Shown here: in pieces, positions 43,347 through 51,770 of the stretch
Layout of the letters: each line of letters opens with the position of its first letter
Numbering within the stretch: position 1 is the first letter of the stretch
Assembly: GCA_016235065.1 (NCBI GenBank)
Contig: JACRMB010000002.1
Location: 186,001 to 250,000 of the forward strand
From: Actinomycetota bacterium
GTDB lineage: Bacteria; Actinomycetota; Thermoleophilia; BMS3ABIN01
DNA length: 64,000 nucleotides
Direction of reading: 5' to 3'
Position numbers and translations under genes: made by a program
Notes under the pieces: model-generated
Told to the model about the DNA's origin: nothing
The model's input: only the letters and a program-made list of their open reading frames with translations
Database searches by the model: none

Positions 43347-44240
43347 CTACAGCACGCCCCGCAGCCCATCCTCGAACGAAACCGGCTCCACCCCCAGCTC
43401 CTCCCGCATCGCCCTGATATCACAGACGTTGTCAGTCAGCAGCATCGCCAGCTGATCCCGGGTCAGCAGCGGCTTGGGCATCACCTTCTCGCTGAACCAG
43501 GCGACCGGGCGCACGAGCGCCACAGGAACATGGGCTTTCGCCCGCCGCTTTCCCATGACCCGGCAGATAGTTTCGATCATCTCGTCATAGCTCAGCGCTG
43601 CCGGTCCGCCGATCTCGTAGACCCTGTTCACCGCGTCAGCTGTAGTCAAACTCGCGGAAAAAGCCGCCGCGACGTCATCGACCGAGATGGGCTGCATGCG
43701 GTAGCTGCCGTTGCCGATCACCGGCACGACCGGCATCAGGCGTATCTGCCGCCTGAGCATGTTGATGAACTCACCCCCCGGGCCATAGATGATGGAGGGT
43801 CTGAAGATCGTGTAGTCGAGCCCACTGGCGCGGACCATCTCCTCGGCATCCCACTTGGTGCGGTGGTATGCTGCGCCGGCGCCTTCCCGGGTTCCGAGGG
43901 CGCTCATGTGTACGAATCGCCTGATTCCCGCCGCGTCCGCGGCCACCAGCATGTTGCGCGTGCCTTCCACATGGACCTGCTCGAAAGTAGCCGCTCCCTG
44001 CCCTTCGAAGATGATCCCTACCAGATGAATTACAGCGTCACAACCGGCGGCGCCGCTGGCCAGAGAGTGGCTGACATGGATGTCGCCCTCGACGACCTCA
44101 GCACCGATTCCCTTGAGGAACCAGGCAGAATCGCTCTCAGTCGAGCGGACGAGGCATCTGAGTTCGTGCCTGTCCTCAACCAGCCGCGAAGCGATATGTC
44201 TGCCGACGAAACCGGTGGCGCCTGTTATGAATACCTTCAT
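43347..44240 (-). CDS. NAD(P)-binding epimerase-type protein, NDUFA9-like
   Basis: 297 aa atypical short-chain dehydrogenase. The N-terminal dinucleotide motif is TGATGFVGRHIASRL. The middle has the SALGTREGAGAAYHRTKWDAE segment, i.e. the YxxxK-like site in the variant of complex I NDUFA9 and quinone-binding homologs, followed by FRPSIIYGPG. The C-terminal part is substrate-binding and not diagnostic. No sugar-nucleotide genes are adjacent. A role in quinone or lipid metabolism fits the family better than sugar epimerisation, but the substrate is unknown. Confidence 0.85.
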   Translation of the reverse strand: MKVFITGATGFVGRHIASRLVEDRHELRCLVRSTESDSAWFLKGIGAEVVEGDIHVSHSLASGAAGCDAVIHLVGIIFEGQGAATFEQVHVEGTRNMLVAADAAGIRRFVHMSALGTREGAGAAYHRTKWDAEEMVRASGLDYTIFRPSIIYGPGGEFINMLRRQIRLMPVVPVIGNGSYRMQPISVDDVAAAFSASLTTADAVNRVYEIGGPAALSYDEMIETICRVMGKRRAKAHVPVALVRPVAWFSEKVMPKPLLTRDQLAMLLTDNVCDIRAMREELGVEPVSFEDGLRGVL

Positions 44241-44325
44241 GGCGACATCATATATGGTGGCGCCACAAACGGCGACTGATCAGTTTGACGCGCCGCCATA
44301 TCCGGCAGACGCGGCGCAGGTTCCC

Positions 44326-45408
44326 TTAGATCCCTGCTCCCTTTTCGCTCAGGTCTTCACTCTTCTCGGCCACTCCCGCCTCGGCGAAGGTCGCCATCTC
44401 GGAAAGGACCTTGCAGCTGGCCTCCACCAGGCTCGACGCCAGCGCCGCGCCGGTGCCTTCGCCCAGACGCATGTTCATGAACAGCATCGGCTTCAGGGAC
44501 AGCTCGTCCAGCATCAGCTTGTGGCCGGGCTCGACGCTCACGTGCGAGGCGATCATGTAACTGCGGCTCTCCGGGCAAAGGCTTGCGGCTACCATCGCGG
44601 CGGCGCCGCTGATAAATCCGTCGATTATTACTGCAACGCCGTTGGCTGCCGCACCGAGGATGACTCCGGCCAGGCCGCCGATCTCGAGGCCGCCGACCTT
44701 GGCGAGCACGTCGAGGCCGTCACGCTTGTCAGGCTGGTTGGCGCGGATGGCTTCGGTGATCACTTCCCGCTTGATCTCAAGGGCCTCGGAACCGATGCCG
44801 GTGCCCCGGCCGACGCTGTGCAGCAGGTCGGCGCCTGAGAAGACAGTGAGTATGGCGCTGCTGGCGGTTGTATTGGCGATACCCATGTCTCCCGTGCCCA
44901 GCAGGTCCGCGCCGGCGGCAATCTCAGCCTCGGCTACTTCGATACCGGCTTCGATACAGGCGATCGCCTGCTCGCGGGTCATCGCCGGTCCCTCAACCAT
45001 GTTGGCGGTGCCGGGGCGGATCTTCCTGTTGATGACACCCGGGATATCGACCACGGTCGCAACGCCCATGTCAACGATTCGGACCTCGGCCCCCGCATGC
45101 CGCGCCAGCACATTGATGCCCGCGCCGCCGGCCGCGAAATTGGCAACCATCTGCGGCGTCACTTCCTGAGGGAAGGCACTGACACCCTCAGCGGCGACAC
45201 CGTGGTCGCCGGCCATGACGATTATGACTTTTTTGGTGACCTCGGGGAGGGGCTTCCGCTGGATCCCTGCCATTTTGATGGAAAGCTCCTCCAGCACGCC
45301 CAGGCTTCCCTTCGGCTTGGTCAACTGGTCCTGCCGTTCCCGCGCCAGGCGCATGGACTTGATGTCCGGGCCGTCGATCTTCTCGATTGTCTCGTTGAGT
45401 TTCTGCAT
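44326..45408 (-). CDS. cobT: nicotinate-nucleotide-dimethylbenzimidazole phosphoribosyltransferase
   Basis: 360 aa; activates the lower-ligand base for cobalamin nucleotide-loop assembly. Family features: RQDQLTKPKGSLGVLEELS, the GDHGV motif (MAGDHGVAAEGVSAFPQEVT), GTGDMGIANTTASSAI, and the C-terminal KPMLFMNMRLGEGTGAALA with the catalytic glutamate. Complete and of normal length. No cobalamin riboswitch element is recognised upstream and no other cob gene is near, so this looks like a salvage or dispersed pathway gene. Confidence 0.96.
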   Translation of the reverse strand: MQKLNETIEKIDGPDIKSMRLARERQDQLTKPKGSLGVLEELSIKMAGIQRKPLPEVTKKVIIVMAGDHGVAAEGVSAFPQEVTPQMVANFAAGGAGINVLARHAGAEVRIVDMGVATVVDIPGVINRKIRPGTANMVEGPAMTREQAIACIEAGIEVAEAEIAAGADLLGTGDMGIANTTASSAILTVFSGADLLHSVGRGTGIGSEALEIKREVITEAIRANQPDKRDGLDVLAKVGGLEIGGLAGVILGAAANGVAVIIDGFISGAAAMVAASLCPESRSYMIASHVSVEPGHKLMLDELSLKPMLFMNMRLGEGTGAALASSLVEASCKVLSEMATFAEAGVAEKSEDLSEKGAGI

Positions 45409-45518
45409 AGCTGCCTCCGTTCAGTTTCTGTACTTGTCACCTTGCATGCTTGTGATAAATAAACCAGTTCTCTGGCGGGTCATCGCCTGTGACGACGGGT
45501 TCCACCGAAAAAATCTTT

Positions 45519-45965
45519 TCAATCGATCTGACTGCGGCATCCTTCCGGCCGGCACCGTCCCAGCGCTACCAGAAGAGCCGCCATCGATACCGCCGACTGA
45601 GTAAGAAGGCGCACCCGGAATTCTTCGGCGCCCGGGATCTTAAGGGAATGGAAAGGCCGGTTGTGCGTCGGGAACCAGCGCCGGCGTCCCCGTTTGGGGT
45701 CGGTCCAGGGAAGCACCTGTTCCACGTCGGGAAGCACTCCGCCTATAGCGCACCAGAACGACGGCGATTTCAGACCGCAACTCGTGCTCACGAGCCCCAG
45801 CATGATCAGCACCAGCAGGCCTTCGGCCTTGTGAGCGGATACATCCTTATGGGGAACGAGGTCGAGCAGGGCATGCCCGGCCACACCCGCGGCAAAAGCG
45901 GTGAATGGCCTTTTGAAAAGGCTGCCTGCAGCGGCGTTCACGCAGGCATGCGGTACGAGCATCAT
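45519..45965 (-). CDS. small membrane protein with metal-dependent hydrolase-like signature
   Basis: 148 aa. The N-terminus (HACVNAAAGSLFKRPFTAFA, then GVAGHALLDLVPHKD) and the centre (GGVLPDVEQVLPW...THNRPFHS) carry the H, HxxxD, LPD and HRxxxHS-like histidine/aspartate pattern of the membrane-bound YdjM/DUF457-type predicted metal-dependent hydrolases. Two to three hydrophobic stretches. It sits between cobT and the divergent cytochrome c gene; no functional link is visible. Confidence 0.6.
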   Translation of the reverse strand: MMLVPHACVNAAAGSLFKRPFTAFAAGVAGHALLDLVPHKDVSAHKAEGLLVLIMLGLVSTSCGLKSPSFWCAIGGVLPDVEQVLPWTDPKRGRRRWFPTHNRPFHSLKIPGAEEFRVRLLTQSAVSMAALLVALGRCRPEGCRSQID

Positions 45966-46164
45966 CCGGGGCTACTCCTTCTCGAATTGGAGAGAATCAG
46001 CCGTCTGGTGAGGGAACATTCTTCAGGATTCAGGGTGGGAATGCAACCCGGTTCTTCAGATGGAAATCCACTCGTGGTTCACCCTGCCAAGCTGTTCGGG
46101 CCAGGCCGTATCGAACCCGGTGAGTTCTTTACATAAATATCAGGGTAATACCCTACTAAAATAG

Positions 46165-46267
46165 TTGGATTTGAGCGTAAAAAACATCTATAATCCTATG
46201 ACCAGGCAAGCTTTTGAACGGGTGCAAGAGCGGCGGTTTTCGCGTTCTTGTGCCTTTTTTTTGCCTG
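46165..46267 (+). promoter_or_regulatory. promoter and attenuator-like structured leader of the cytochrome c gene
   Basis: TTGGAT (46165-46170), 18-bp spacer, TATAAT (46189-46194). Some 26 bases later a GGTGCAAGA.../...TCTTGTGCC hairpin ends in eight T, a terminator before the gene. CAGGCAA (46203-46209) is complementary to TTGCCTG (46261-46267), which brackets the hairpin and could form an outer or competing stem. The layout suggests conditional termination; no known riboswitch class is recognised. Confidence 0.6.
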
Positions 46268-46319
46268 TAACTAAGAAGCGGGTTCAAATAAGGGATATTG
46301 AAGGAAAGGGGGTGTTTGA

Positions 46320-46769
46320 GTGAGCAAATCCATTCGTTTCGCAATTGCTTTGGGTCTCGGCATCGTGTTCGTGCTCACCGTGAGCGTGTTCGCATTCGCC
46401 GGCGACTCGACGGGCAGTGCCGTCTATCAGCAGTACTGCGCAGGATGTCATGGAGCCAGCGGGCAGGGAACGGCCTACGGTCCCAACATCCAGGGCGAGT
46501 CTGCGAAGGAAGTTTCGTCAGTCACCCGCAAGGGCGAGGATGACGAGATGCCCGCCTACGGCAGGTCTGCGATCAACGACAGTCAGCTCAAGGCACTAGC
46601 CGCCTATGTCGCCGGACTTCAGAAGTCCAGTGACGATGAGTATGACCGCGATGATGACGACAATGCCGGTGGCAGCCAGTATGGCGGCGACCGGGATGAC
46701 GATCGTGACGACCGCGACAGTGGCCGCAACGGCGATCGCAACCGCAGGAGCAATCGTAGCCGCGACTAG
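46320..46769 (+). CDS. secreted c-type cytochrome with charged repetitive tail
   Basis: 149 aa; GTG start behind GGAAAGGGGG. Signal peptide (FAIALGLGIVFVLTVSVFAFA), then a single class I cytochrome c domain: heme motif CAGCH (QQYCAGCHGASGQG), GPNIQG, and a candidate axial Met in DEMPAYGR, ending LAAYVAGLQ. After ~residue 103 the protein is a low-complexity Asp/Arg/Ser/Asn tail (YDRDDDDN, RDDDRDDRDSGRNGDRNRR). It is an extracytoplasmic electron carrier; the tail may hold it at the surface or bind metal (inference). Confidence 0.9.
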   Translation: MSKSIRFAIALGLGIVFVLTVSVFAFAGDSTGSAVYQQYCAGCHGASGQGTAYGPNIQGESAKEVSSVTRKGEDDEMPAYGRSAINDSQLKALAAYVAGLQKSSDDEYDRDDDDNAGGSQYGGDRDDDRDDRDSGRNGDRNRRSNRSRD

Positions 46770-46872
46770 TACCGACACCAGGGGTACTAGTCGCACCGGA
46801 TGAAACCGGAGAAAGATGCTGGATGAAGCCGGGATCCGGATGAAACCGGGCGCTACATGGTTTGAAACAGTT

Positions 46873-46896
46873 GGGGGGGCCGCTTCGCGGCCCCCC
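46873..46896. terminator. GC-rich hairpin after cytochrome c
   Basis: GGGGGGCCGC-TTC-GCGGCCCCCC, without a T-run. Probably ends or stabilises the cytochrome transcript. Confidence 0.55.
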
Positions 46897-47011
46897 TGCT
46901 GCATTAAAAACTCACCTCATCTCACCTCACCCACTGCAATATCGAGGGACTCCACAACCATATAAGGAGACACCAGTCTCTGGCTTCCTGAGTCCGGTGG
47001 AGTATGAAAGA

Positions 47012-48361
47012 ATGCCGGAAGTGCCACCCAATAAGCCGTCATTTAAACTGATGCGCAAAAAGAAACGACGCGACTCCAACATCACCTTAATGAATAACCG
47101 ACTCTGGACCACATTAATCAAATACGAACCATTTAAAAAGTGCTCTGACTGCGGATTTTGCTACGATTTTTGCCCAGCTTACTCGGTTGCTGGTGAGAAC
47201 ACGCAATCTGCCGATCCTGAGCATGAAAATGGCAAAGTTAGGCCTGAAAGTAAATACGGATTTTTCCAGGTTGAAAAACGGTTGTCTGCCTGCCTCCTGT
47301 GCAAGGCATGTTTTCCCTCGTGCTCTACTGGAAGGACACCAGACGAAGTTGTCCTGAACCTAAGGGAGTGTCGGCTTGAATCTCAAGGTATGAGCCTGGC
47401 TTACAGGATCTTATTCCGTGGGGTGCTGCCTTATCCGAACAGAATAGACCATGCCGTGAGACTTATCTCGCTGATAAAGAAGCTCGGGCTGGTCCGCCTG
47501 GCAAAGGCGCTTAATTTTGATACAAGGAGTTTGAGACTGGCTGATGCCATCACGGCAAGAACGCCAAATGCTCATGACAGCACCACTTCGTCGAATGATA
47601 CAGCCATCGAGTCAGGGAAAACCGTAACTTATTTCAGGAGTTGCGGATTTGATCACTTCCTGCCCGAAGTGAGGCTCGCCACCATGAATATCCTCAATAA
47701 CGCAGGATACAATGTCGATCATGCAAACAATCATTGCTGTGGCCTTCCCTCATATGCCAACGGCGATACGGGGACAGCCAGGGAGTTGGCGAAGAAAAAC
47801 ATCAAGCTCCTCGAAAGTTCCGAGATAATTCTGACCGAATGCGCGGGCTGCTCGTCTTTCCTGAAGAAATATTCTGACCTATTCGCCGACGAGCCCGAAT
47901 ATGAGGACATCGCCTGGCGTTTTGTGGAGCGTGTCAAAGACTCGCATGAGCTTTTCCAGAGCGATCTACTGATGATTCCGCAGTATCCAGTAAATAGTGC
48001 ATCCGTGGATATCAAAGTTACATATCACGACCCCTGCCATCTTAACCGCTACCAGGGCATCACTGAGGAACCTAGAAAGATACTAAACGCGATCCCTGGA
48101 ATAGAATATGTCGAACTGCCGGAATCCGACTGGTGCTGTGGCGGGCCAGGCCTATACAGTGTCACGAATAATGACACATCCATCAAGATATTAAGAAGGA
48201 AGATAAGAAATATCAAAAGGACCAATGCAGACATTGTCGCCACAGCATGTCCCGCCTGCATTATTCAGCTTTCAGATGGAATAAGGAGGGAAGGACTGAA
48301 GGTGGATGTCATGCATGTAAATCAACTGGTGGCGCAATATGCTGCTGTGCCTGCCCGGTGA
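47012..48361 (+). CDS. (Fe-S)-binding oxidoreductase subunit with two CCG domains (GlcF/LutA/HdrB-like)
   Basis: 449 aa from ATG 47012 (GGTGGAG nine bases upstream); an in-frame ATG at 46862 lies in the hairpin region and is unlikely. Two [4Fe-4S] motifs, CSDCGFCYDFCP and CLLCKACFPSC, are followed by two cysteine-rich CCG domains (CCGLPSYANGD ... CAGCS; CCGGPGLYS ... CPAC). This is the architecture of glycolate or lactate oxidase Fe-S subunits and of heterodisulfide reductase B/D. No FAD subunit is adjacent. The nearby cytochrome c may be an electron partner, but the genes are separated by a hairpin. Confidence 0.88.
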   Translation: MPEVPPNKPSFKLMRKKKRRDSNITLMNNRLWTTLIKYEPFKKCSDCGFCYDFCPAYSVAGENTQSADPEHENGKVRPESKYGFFQVEKRLSACLLCKACFPSCSTGRTPDEVVLNLRECRLESQGMSLAYRILFRGVLPYPNRIDHAVRLISLIKKLGLVRLAKALNFDTRSLRLADAITARTPNAHDSTTSSNDTAIESGKTVTYFRSCGFDHFLPEVRLATMNILNNAGYNVDHANNHCCGLPSYANGDTGTARELAKKNIKLLESSEIILTECAGCSSFLKKYSDLFADEPEYEDIAWRFVERVKDSHELFQSDLLMIPQYPVNSASVDIKVTYHDPCHLNRYQGITEEPRKILNAIPGIEYVELPESDWCCGGPGLYSVTNNDTSIKILRRKIRNIKRTNADIVATACPACIIQLSDGIRREGLKVDVMHVNQLVAQYAAVPAR

Positions 48362-48427
48362 CGCAATTGCGCAACGTTATTGGGCAAAAAGCCGGGATCT
48401 AAGGCCAATGATAGCGTCTGCCCCCTT

Positions 48428-49087
48428 TTAAATAATCGCCCCCGGGCAAAGCCCCTCGATCAGACACTCCCCGCACCTCGGCCGCAGCGCCTTGCAGACT
48501 TTCCGCCCATGCAGCACCAGGTTGATGTGAAAGCTGTAGCGGTCATCCTCTGGCACGATCGCGTTAAGGATCCAGTGGGCTTCCTCACGGGTGGCGTCTT
48601 CCGGCAGAAAATCAAGGCGCTTGCAGACGCGGAACACATGCGTGTCCACCGGCATCACCGGCCGCCCGAAGGCGAACATCAGCACGCAGGCGGCGGTCTT
48701 TATTCCGACGCCGGGAAATTGCGTCAGGTAGTCCAGCGCCTCACGGTCACCCATTTCCTCCAGGAACCCCAGTTCAAGGTTCCCGTGCTCGGCCAGGATC
48801 GCCATAAGGGTCTCCTTGATATAGCGTGACTTTGGGCCGGAGATGCCGCTCATCCTGATGGCGCTGGCGATACTGCCCACCGGCGCCCGGGCGGCGTCTT
48901 CCCAGGCCGGATATTTCTTCTTCAGCGATTCCAGGGCCCGGCCGGCGTTTATGTCGGTAGTGTTCTGGGAGCAGATCGTGAAGACCAGCTCGTCGACCGG
49001 CGGATAACGGGGCGCGAAGCGCGGCCGGAAATATTCCTGGTCGAGGTAGCGGATGATGACCGGCAGGCGTGCGGGAGTGACGACCAT
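48428..49087 (-). CDS. endonuclease III-family DNA glycosylase
   Basis: 219 aa from ATG 49087 (no good RBS; longer frames exist). HhH-GPD fold: FTICSQNTTDINAGRALESL, hairpin LTQFPGVGIKTAACVL with the catalytic lysine, and catalytic aspartate in PVDTHVFRV. The [4Fe-4S] cluster ligands are C...CGECLIEGLC at the C-terminus. Predicted to remove oxidised pyrimidines and nick abasic sites. It lies 70 bp downstream of the lipid kinase on the same strand and may be co-transcribed. Confidence 0.92.
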   Translation of the reverse strand: MVVTPARLPVIIRYLDQEYFRPRFAPRYPPVDELVFTICSQNTTDINAGRALESLKKKYPAWEDAARAPVGSIASAIRMSGISGPKSRYIKETLMAILAEHGNLELGFLEEMGDREALDYLTQFPGVGIKTAACVLMFAFGRPVMPVDTHVFRVCKRLDFLPEDATREEAHWILNAIVPEDDRYSFHINLVLHGRKVCKALRPRCGECLIEGLCPGAII

Positions 49088-49157
49088 CAGAAGACACCGA
49101 TTTCGCCAGCCGCCTCGCACGAGGCCCCGGCAGATGAGACACACGAATCAGTCGCCA

Positions 49158-50036
49158 TCAGGATCCGATCCCCGCGCACACCCGCAATCCTCCGGGAATC
49201 AACCCTATCTTCACCGGCAGTTCGCCGACGATCTCACCGTCGGTCTGCACCAGCACCGGTTCGCCCGAGGGACAGCTTATCTCGGCCATGTCCGAACGGA
49301 AATATTCGGCCAGCGGTTCCTCCAGCTGCTCTTTCATCAGGGCGCTGACCCAGAACCTGATCATCTCCGTAAAGCTCTTCTCCTTGAGCACGCAGAAATC
49401 CAGCAGCCCGTCCTGCATATGCGCCAGCGGTGTCGGCCCGAAGCGGCCGCCATAATAGCGCGAGTTGGCCGCGACCACGAAATAACCCTCAGTCTCGTGG
49501 CCGCCGCCCTTCACCGATATCAGCGGCAGTTCTTCCGTGACCAGAGTCTTGATCCCGGAGATCGGGAAGGCTGCATGGCGGAGCGCCCGCTTGAGCACCG
49601 GATCAAGGTTCTTGATGGTCAGCGCATCGAAACCGACGCCGGCCATCAGGGTGAAGTAGCGGTCGCCGGCGATACCCAGGTCCAGCGGGATGCTCTCGCC
49701 TCTGACCGCAAGCCGGCAGGCGTCGTTTATATGGGAAGGGACGGAAAGGGCCTTGGCGAGTACATTGACGGTGCCCACGGGGATGATCGCTAGGTCGACG
49801 TCGCTTCCGGCCATGCCGTTGACGACTTCGTTGATGGTGCCGTCGCCGCCGGCGACGACGATGCGGCTGGCGCCGCTGTCCGCCGCGCTCCGTGCGAGGT
49901 CAGTCGCGTCGCCAGGCGCTTTGGTGCCCATGGGAACGACGACGGCGCCGTAAGCTTCGAGGGCCGTAGCGATCTTCATCGCTCGCCGCTCGCCACAGCT
50001 TCCCGCCGCCGGGTTATATATAAGTGGGATCTTCAA
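49158..50036 (-). CDS. diacylglycerol kinase-family lipid kinase
   Basis: 292 aa, YegS/DgkB-type. The N-terminus PLIYNPAAGS and the catalytic-loop motif GGDGTINEVVNGM are diagnostic. Further family positions are IPVGTVNVLAKAL and the GVGFDAL segment, then a beta-sandwich C-terminal domain with a VQTDGE motif. It phosphorylates diacylglycerol or another lipid alcohol at the membrane. The exact substrate is open; sphingosine-like or polyprenol lipids cannot be excluded. Confidence 0.9.
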   Translation of the reverse strand: MKIPLIYNPAAGSCGERRAMKIATALEAYGAVVVPMGTKAPGDATDLARSAADSGASRIVVAGGDGTINEVVNGMAGSDVDLAIIPVGTVNVLAKALSVPSHINDACRLAVRGESIPLDLGIAGDRYFTLMAGVGFDALTIKNLDPVLKRALRHAAFPISGIKTLVTEELPLISVKGGGHETEGYFVVAANSRYYGGRFGPTPLAHMQDGLLDFCVLKEKSFTEMIRFWVSALMKEQLEEPLAEYFRSDMAEISCPSGEPVLVQTDGEIVGELPVKIGLIPGGLRVCAGIGS

Positions 50037-50112
50037 AGTGGGATCCTTATTCCGCCGTACATCTCATGACTGAGAGATTCACGATTGCTGGCGGCAGGCC
50101 TCATGCTGGCAT

Positions 50113-50925
50113 CTACTCCGGGATCGACGGCAGCGGCCGGGGAATCCGCTTTCGCGCTTCAAAACCGACATAGTCGGTATAGCCGGCGCTGCGTGCCAGG
50201 ACCAGCAGCTTGTCGAACTCGCGTCCGACCTGGGACGGTTTGTGAGCGTCAGAGCCGAAAGTTATCGGAACTCCGTACTCGTGCAGGATCTCGAGGATCT
50301 CCAGGCTGGGGTAAATCTCCTCCACGGGGCGGCTCAGCCCTGATGCATTAAGCTCCACCGCCACATCGCTCTTCGCCAGCGTCCGGGCGACATCCCTGTA
50401 AAGAGGTTTCATATCCGTCGTGGGCCGGTGCCCGTATTTCTTGACCACGTCAATGTGCGTCATCACATCGAAGAGCCCGGAGCGGGCTGCATCCATCACC
50501 AGCCCGAAATAGCTCTCGTAGACCTCGTTGATGTCCCGGCGCTCGAACACGAACTTGAACCGGGACTGATCGATGCCCCAGCCGCCGATGAAATGCACCG
50601 AGCCATATACATAGTCGAACTCGTAACGCGCCAGCGCTTTGGCGACTTCGTCCAGGTGAGTGCTGATGTAATCCGCCTCGATGCCGAGTCTCACCGGGTA
50701 GTCTGAGTGAGCTACCTGAAGGTCCCTCACCTTGTCTATATAGAGTGGAAGGTCAGACTGGGCCATCGCCAGAGTCGGGTCGTCGATATGGAACAGAGGC
50801 AGGTGGTCGGCGAAACCCATCTCCGGCAGGCCGAGCTCGCGTGCCGCCAGCACGTATTGCTCCATCTCGCCACCTGCGTGCCCGCAGAAAGGTGTGTGGA
50901 TGTGGTAGTCAGGTAAATCAGTCAT
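50113..50925 (-). CDS. PHP-family histidinol-phosphatase
   Basis: 270 aa HisK-type phosphatase. Metal motifs of the PHP barrel: DYHIHTPFCGHA, GFADHLPLF, GIEADYI, YGSVHFIGGW, MTHIDVVKKYG, NASGL, and TFGSDAHKP. It dephosphorylates histidinol phosphate in histidine synthesis. No other his gene is near, as is usual for this form. Complete. Confidence 0.9.
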   Translation of the reverse strand: MTDLPDYHIHTPFCGHAGGEMEQYVLAARELGLPEMGFADHLPLFHIDDPTLAMAQSDLPLYIDKVRDLQVAHSDYPVRLGIEADYISTHLDEVAKALARYEFDYVYGSVHFIGGWGIDQSRFKFVFERRDINEVYESYFGLVMDAARSGLFDVMTHIDVVKKYGHRPTTDMKPLYRDVARTLAKSDVAVELNASGLSRPVEEIYPSLEILEILHEYGVPITFGSDAHKPSQVGREFDKLLVLARSAGYTDYVGFEARKRIPRPLPSIPE

Positions 50926-50972
50926 CGGTTAATCATAAACAACCCTGGGGCCAAACCCGAAACGGCGCCCGC

Positions 50973-51016
50973 TTGCTTTAGAGTTGTCGAACGGTTAAAA
51001 TAAGGCTCGTCTTATT
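50973..51016 (+). promoter_or_regulatory. promoter and candidate metal-regulator operator upstream of the DtxR-feoB operon
   Basis: TTGCTT (50973-50978), 17-bp spacer, TAAAAT (50996-51001). The inverted repeat AATAAG-GCTCGT-CTTATT (50999-51016) overlaps the -10 box, where a DtxR/MntR-type repressor would block transcription. Autoregulation is inferred. Confidence 0.65.
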
Positions 51017-51059
51017 CATTCAAGCCGACAGGTTTTACCTGCAAGGAGGGGACAGCCGA

Positions 51060-51725
51060 ATGCCTGACGAGGTGCTCACCGAAGCTGTTGAGGAATATCT
51101 GGAAGCCATATACAAGATGTCCCTGGAGGGTCCGGTCATCGCCGCGCGCCTTGCCGAGAATATGGGCGTATCGCCGCCGACTGTGGCCGACATGCTCAAG
51201 CGCCTCTCGGAGAAAGGCCTGGTCAAGACCAGCCGCCGTGACGGCGTCAAGCTGACTAAAAAGGGACTCGAGGCCGCCGAGACCATGGTCCGCCGCCACC
51301 GCCTCTGGGAACGCTTTCTCACCGACGTCCTCGGCCTCAATTGGGACGAAGTCCACGAAGAAGCCTGCCGCCTCGAACACGCCATGAGCCCTCAGGTGGA
51401 AGAAAAGCTCGCCGATATCCTCGGCCATCCCGAGACCTGTCCCCACGGATTCCCCATACCCGGCACTCGGGGCGCCAAAAAGCGTGCCCGTGAGGCCAAG
51501 CCCCTTTCGATGCTGTCGGTCGGCGACGAAGCTGTCATCGAGCGGGTCACCGAAGAAGATTCCCAGCTGCTGCAGTACCTTTCCTCACTGGGCCTGCTTC
51601 CCGAAGCGAAGATCTCCATTAAGGAGATTGCACCGTTCAGGGGCCCGATGCTGGTGCAGGTCTGCGGCGCCCAGTATGCCCTCGGCCAGGAAGTGGCTTC
51701 CAAGATCATGGTAAAGGCCAAGTAG
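51060..51725 (+). CDS. DtxR/MntR-family metalloregulator with C-terminal FeoA-like domain
   Basis: 221 aa; RBS AGGAGGGG. The winged HTH (EEYLEAIYKMSLEG; GVSPPTVADMLKRLSEKGLV) and metal-binding dimerisation domain (RRHRLWERFLTDVLGLNWDE; EACRLEHAMSP) are followed by a ~70-aa FeoA/SH3-like domain (LSMLSVGDEAVIERV; LSSLGLLPEAKISI). An iron- or manganese-responsive repressor. It sits 45 bp upstream of feoB, so the FeoA-like end may also serve FeoB function, as no separate feoA is present. Confidence 0.93.
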   Translation: MPDEVLTEAVEEYLEAIYKMSLEGPVIAARLAENMGVSPPTVADMLKRLSEKGLVKTSRRDGVKLTKKGLEAAETMVRRHRLWERFLTDVLGLNWDEVHEEACRLEHAMSPQVEEKLADILGHPETCPHGFPIPGTRGAKKRAREAKPLSMLSVGDEAVIERVTEEDSQLLQYLSSLGLLPEAKISIKEIAPFRGPMLVQVCGAQYALGQEVASKIMVKAK

Positions 51726-51770
51726 CCGTGAAGTCTTCCTCCTCGATAATCACGAAGGCCAGATAACGCG

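Noticed and set aside
45409-45518. Cobalamin riboswitch upstream of cobT
   Set aside because: No B12-box-like sequence and no long structured leader; only a normal RBS region.
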